A stretch of DNA of 6,618 nt. It comes from Defluviitaleaceae bacterium (GTDB lineage Bacteria > Bacillota > Clostridia > Lachnospirales > WRAA01). The notes under the pieces were generated by a model that saw nothing but the letters and a program-made list of their open reading frames with translations, was not told the DNA's origin and ran no database searches. The position numbers and the translations under genes were made by a program. The stretch spans positions 1-6,618 of the forward strand of contig WRAA01000116.1 in NCBI GenBank assembly GCA_009780445.1, written 5' to 3'. Within the stretch, counting starts at the first letter, position 1. Every line of letters starts with the position of its first letter. Positions 5,557-6,618 of this stretch are shown here, piece by piece.

Positions 5557-6618
5557 TTACATCATGCCCATGCCGCCGCCCGGCATTGCGGGTGGTGCTT
5601 CTTCCTTGATGTCCGTTACGATAGCCTCGGTGGTGAGCAGGGAGGAGGCAACCGATGTGGAGTGTTGGAGCGTGGAGCGCACAACCTTTGTAGGGTCGAT
5701 AATTCCCGCGTCTATCATGTTGACGTATTCTTCTGTCAGAGCGTTAAAGCCTGTGCCGGCCTTGGATTCCAGAATCTTGTTGAATACGATGGAACCGTCG
5801 AAGCCGGCGTTCTCGGAGATTTGGCGGATAGGAGCCTCCAGAGCCTTGATGATGATGTTGGCGCCTGTCTTTTCGTCGCCGGTGAGGGGATCGGTGGCCT
5901 TGCGCACAGCCGCGATAGCGTGTACGAAGCAGGATCCGCCGCCGGACACGATGCCTTCCTCCACAGCCGCGCGGGTCGCCGCGAGAGCGTCCTCCATGCG
6001 CAGCTTCTTCTCCTTGAGTTCGGTCTCCGTGGGCGCGCCCACCTTGATGACGGCTACGCCGCCGGAAAGCTTGGCAAGGCGTTCCTGCAGCTTCTCCTTG
6101 TCAAACTCGGAGGATGTGTCGTCGATCTGCATCTTGATCTGCGAAACTCTGCCGTCGATGGCTTGCTTGTCGCCCGCGCCGTCGATGATGATGGTGTTCT
6201 CCTTCTCGATCTTGACGGTCTTTGCGCGGCCAAGGTCGGTGAGGGCGGCTTCTTTAAGCTCCAGCCCAACTTCTTCGGAGATCACGCGGCCGCCTGTAAG
6301 GATTGCGATATCCTCAAGCATTGCCTTGCGTCTGTCGCCAAAGCCGGGTGCCTTCACTGCCACGCAGGAGAACGTTCCGCGCAGCTTGTTAACGATGATG
6401 GTGGCAAGGGCTTCGCCCTCCACGTCCTCGGCGATGATAAGCAGCTTGTTGCCGGTCTGCACGATCTGCTCGAGAATCGGCAGGATGTCCTGGATGTTGC
6501 TGATCTTTTTGTCGGTGATGAGGATGTATGGATTGTCGAGGTTGGCCACCATCTTGTCCATATCAGTGGCCATGTAGGCCGAAAGGTAGCCGCGGTCGAA
6601 CTGCATACCTTCCACAAG
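5557..6618 (-). CDS. groL: Chaperonin GroEL, C-terminal two thirds (5' end outside window)
   Basis: The minus-strand frame is open from the window edge (first codon CTT, complement of 6616-6618) to TAA at 5557-5559, giving 353 residues of the ATP-dependent folding chaperonin. Reading begins LVEGMQFDRGYLSAYM, corresponding to about residue 190 of the E. coli protein, so about 190 residues and the start are missing. The visible part covers most of the apical domain (ILITDKKISNI, LLIIAEDVEGEALATIIVNK, APGFGDRRKAMLEDIA), then the intermediate and C-terminal equatorial segments (TRAAVEEGIVSGGG, MIDAGIIDPTKVVRS with the ATPase-critical Asp of DPTKV, and LLTTEAIVTD). The tail is PGGGMGMM, a short version of the usual Gly-Met repeat. 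The wording is clostridial in style. Its promoter, any CIRCE operator and any groS would lie beyond 6618. It converges on the plus-strand operon. Confidence 0.98.
   Translation of the reverse strand, partial: LVEGMQFDRGYLSAYMATDMDKMVANLDNPYILITDKKISNIQDILPILEQIVQTGNKLLIIAEDVEGEALATIIVNKLRGTFSCVAVKAPGFGDRRKAMLEDIAILTGGRVISEEVGLELKEAALTDLGRAKTVKIEKENTIIIDGAGDKQAIDGRVSQIKMQIDDTSSEFDKEKLQERLAKLSGGVAVIKVGAPTETELKEKKLRMEDALAATRAAVEEGIVSGGGSCFVHAIAAVRKATDPLTGDEKTGANIIIKALEAPIRQISENAGFDGSIVFNKILESKAGTGFNALTEEYVNMIDAGIIDPTKVVRSTLQHSTSVASSLLTTEAIVTDIKEEAPPAMPGGGMGMM

Noticed and set aside
5564..6577. Plus-strand open frame (337 codons) opposite groL
   Set aside because: Ser/Pro/Ile-rich translation with no family resemblance; it mirrors the strongly conserved groL frame.
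1..6618. Hidden novel system, mobile element, CRISPR array or RNA gene
   Set aside because: Almost every base is explained by conserved core genes with intact motifs. No direct repeats, transposase, integrase, tRNA or rRNA pattern was seen, and no gap exceeds about 110 bases.

Overview
The window looks like chromosomal core DNA from an endospore-forming member of the Bacillota, most likely a fairly G+C-rich clostridium. This rests on three things: an intact spoIIA sporulation operon tail (spoIIAA-spoIIAB-sigF), a GroEL of clostridial type, and strong Shine-Dalgarno (SD) sequences before most genes. The family or genus cannot be fixed from the sequence alone.

Layout, left to right. (1) 1-1238: the last 17 codons of SpoIIAA, then SpoIIAB and sigma-F, tightly packed and with sigF starting inside spoIIAB. 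Together these form the partner-switching module that activates sigma-F in the forespore. (2) 1239-1344: a short gap with no visible terminator for sigF and a good extended -10 promoter for secG. (3) 1345-1602: secG, followed by an intrinsic terminator at 1614-1639. (4) 1640-1692: a leader with a second hairpin and a strong SD, then rnr (RNase R), which probably starts at TTG 1693 rather than at the upstream in-frame ATG. (5) 3863-5485: hpf, rdgB and a YfcE-type phosphodiesterase, close-packed behind rnr and probably one transcript (19-nt gap, 1-nt gap, 4-bp overlap). (6) 5500-5537: a long symmetric hairpin with A and T tracts, serving as a terminator for both strands. (7) 5557-6618: the C-terminal two thirds of groL on the minus strand, running off the window end. 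Its start, and any groS, lie outside.

How the genes fit together: spoIIA controls the start of compartment-specific transcription in sporulation. secG belongs to the Sec translocon. The rnr-hpf-rdgB-phosphodiesterase cluster reads as a maintenance and stress operon: RNase R degrades structured RNA including damaged rRNA, HPF parks and protects ribosomes, and RdgB cleans the nucleotide pool. GroEL is a separate, convergent unit.

I see no mobile element, CRISPR array, tRNA, rRNA or clearly undescribed system. The points most worth a second look are the rnr leader (terminator, hairpin and a possible SD-sequestering pairing), the rnr-hpf pairing in one operon, and the join of the spoIIA operon to secG. 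There is no gene-free stretch longer than about 110 bases.
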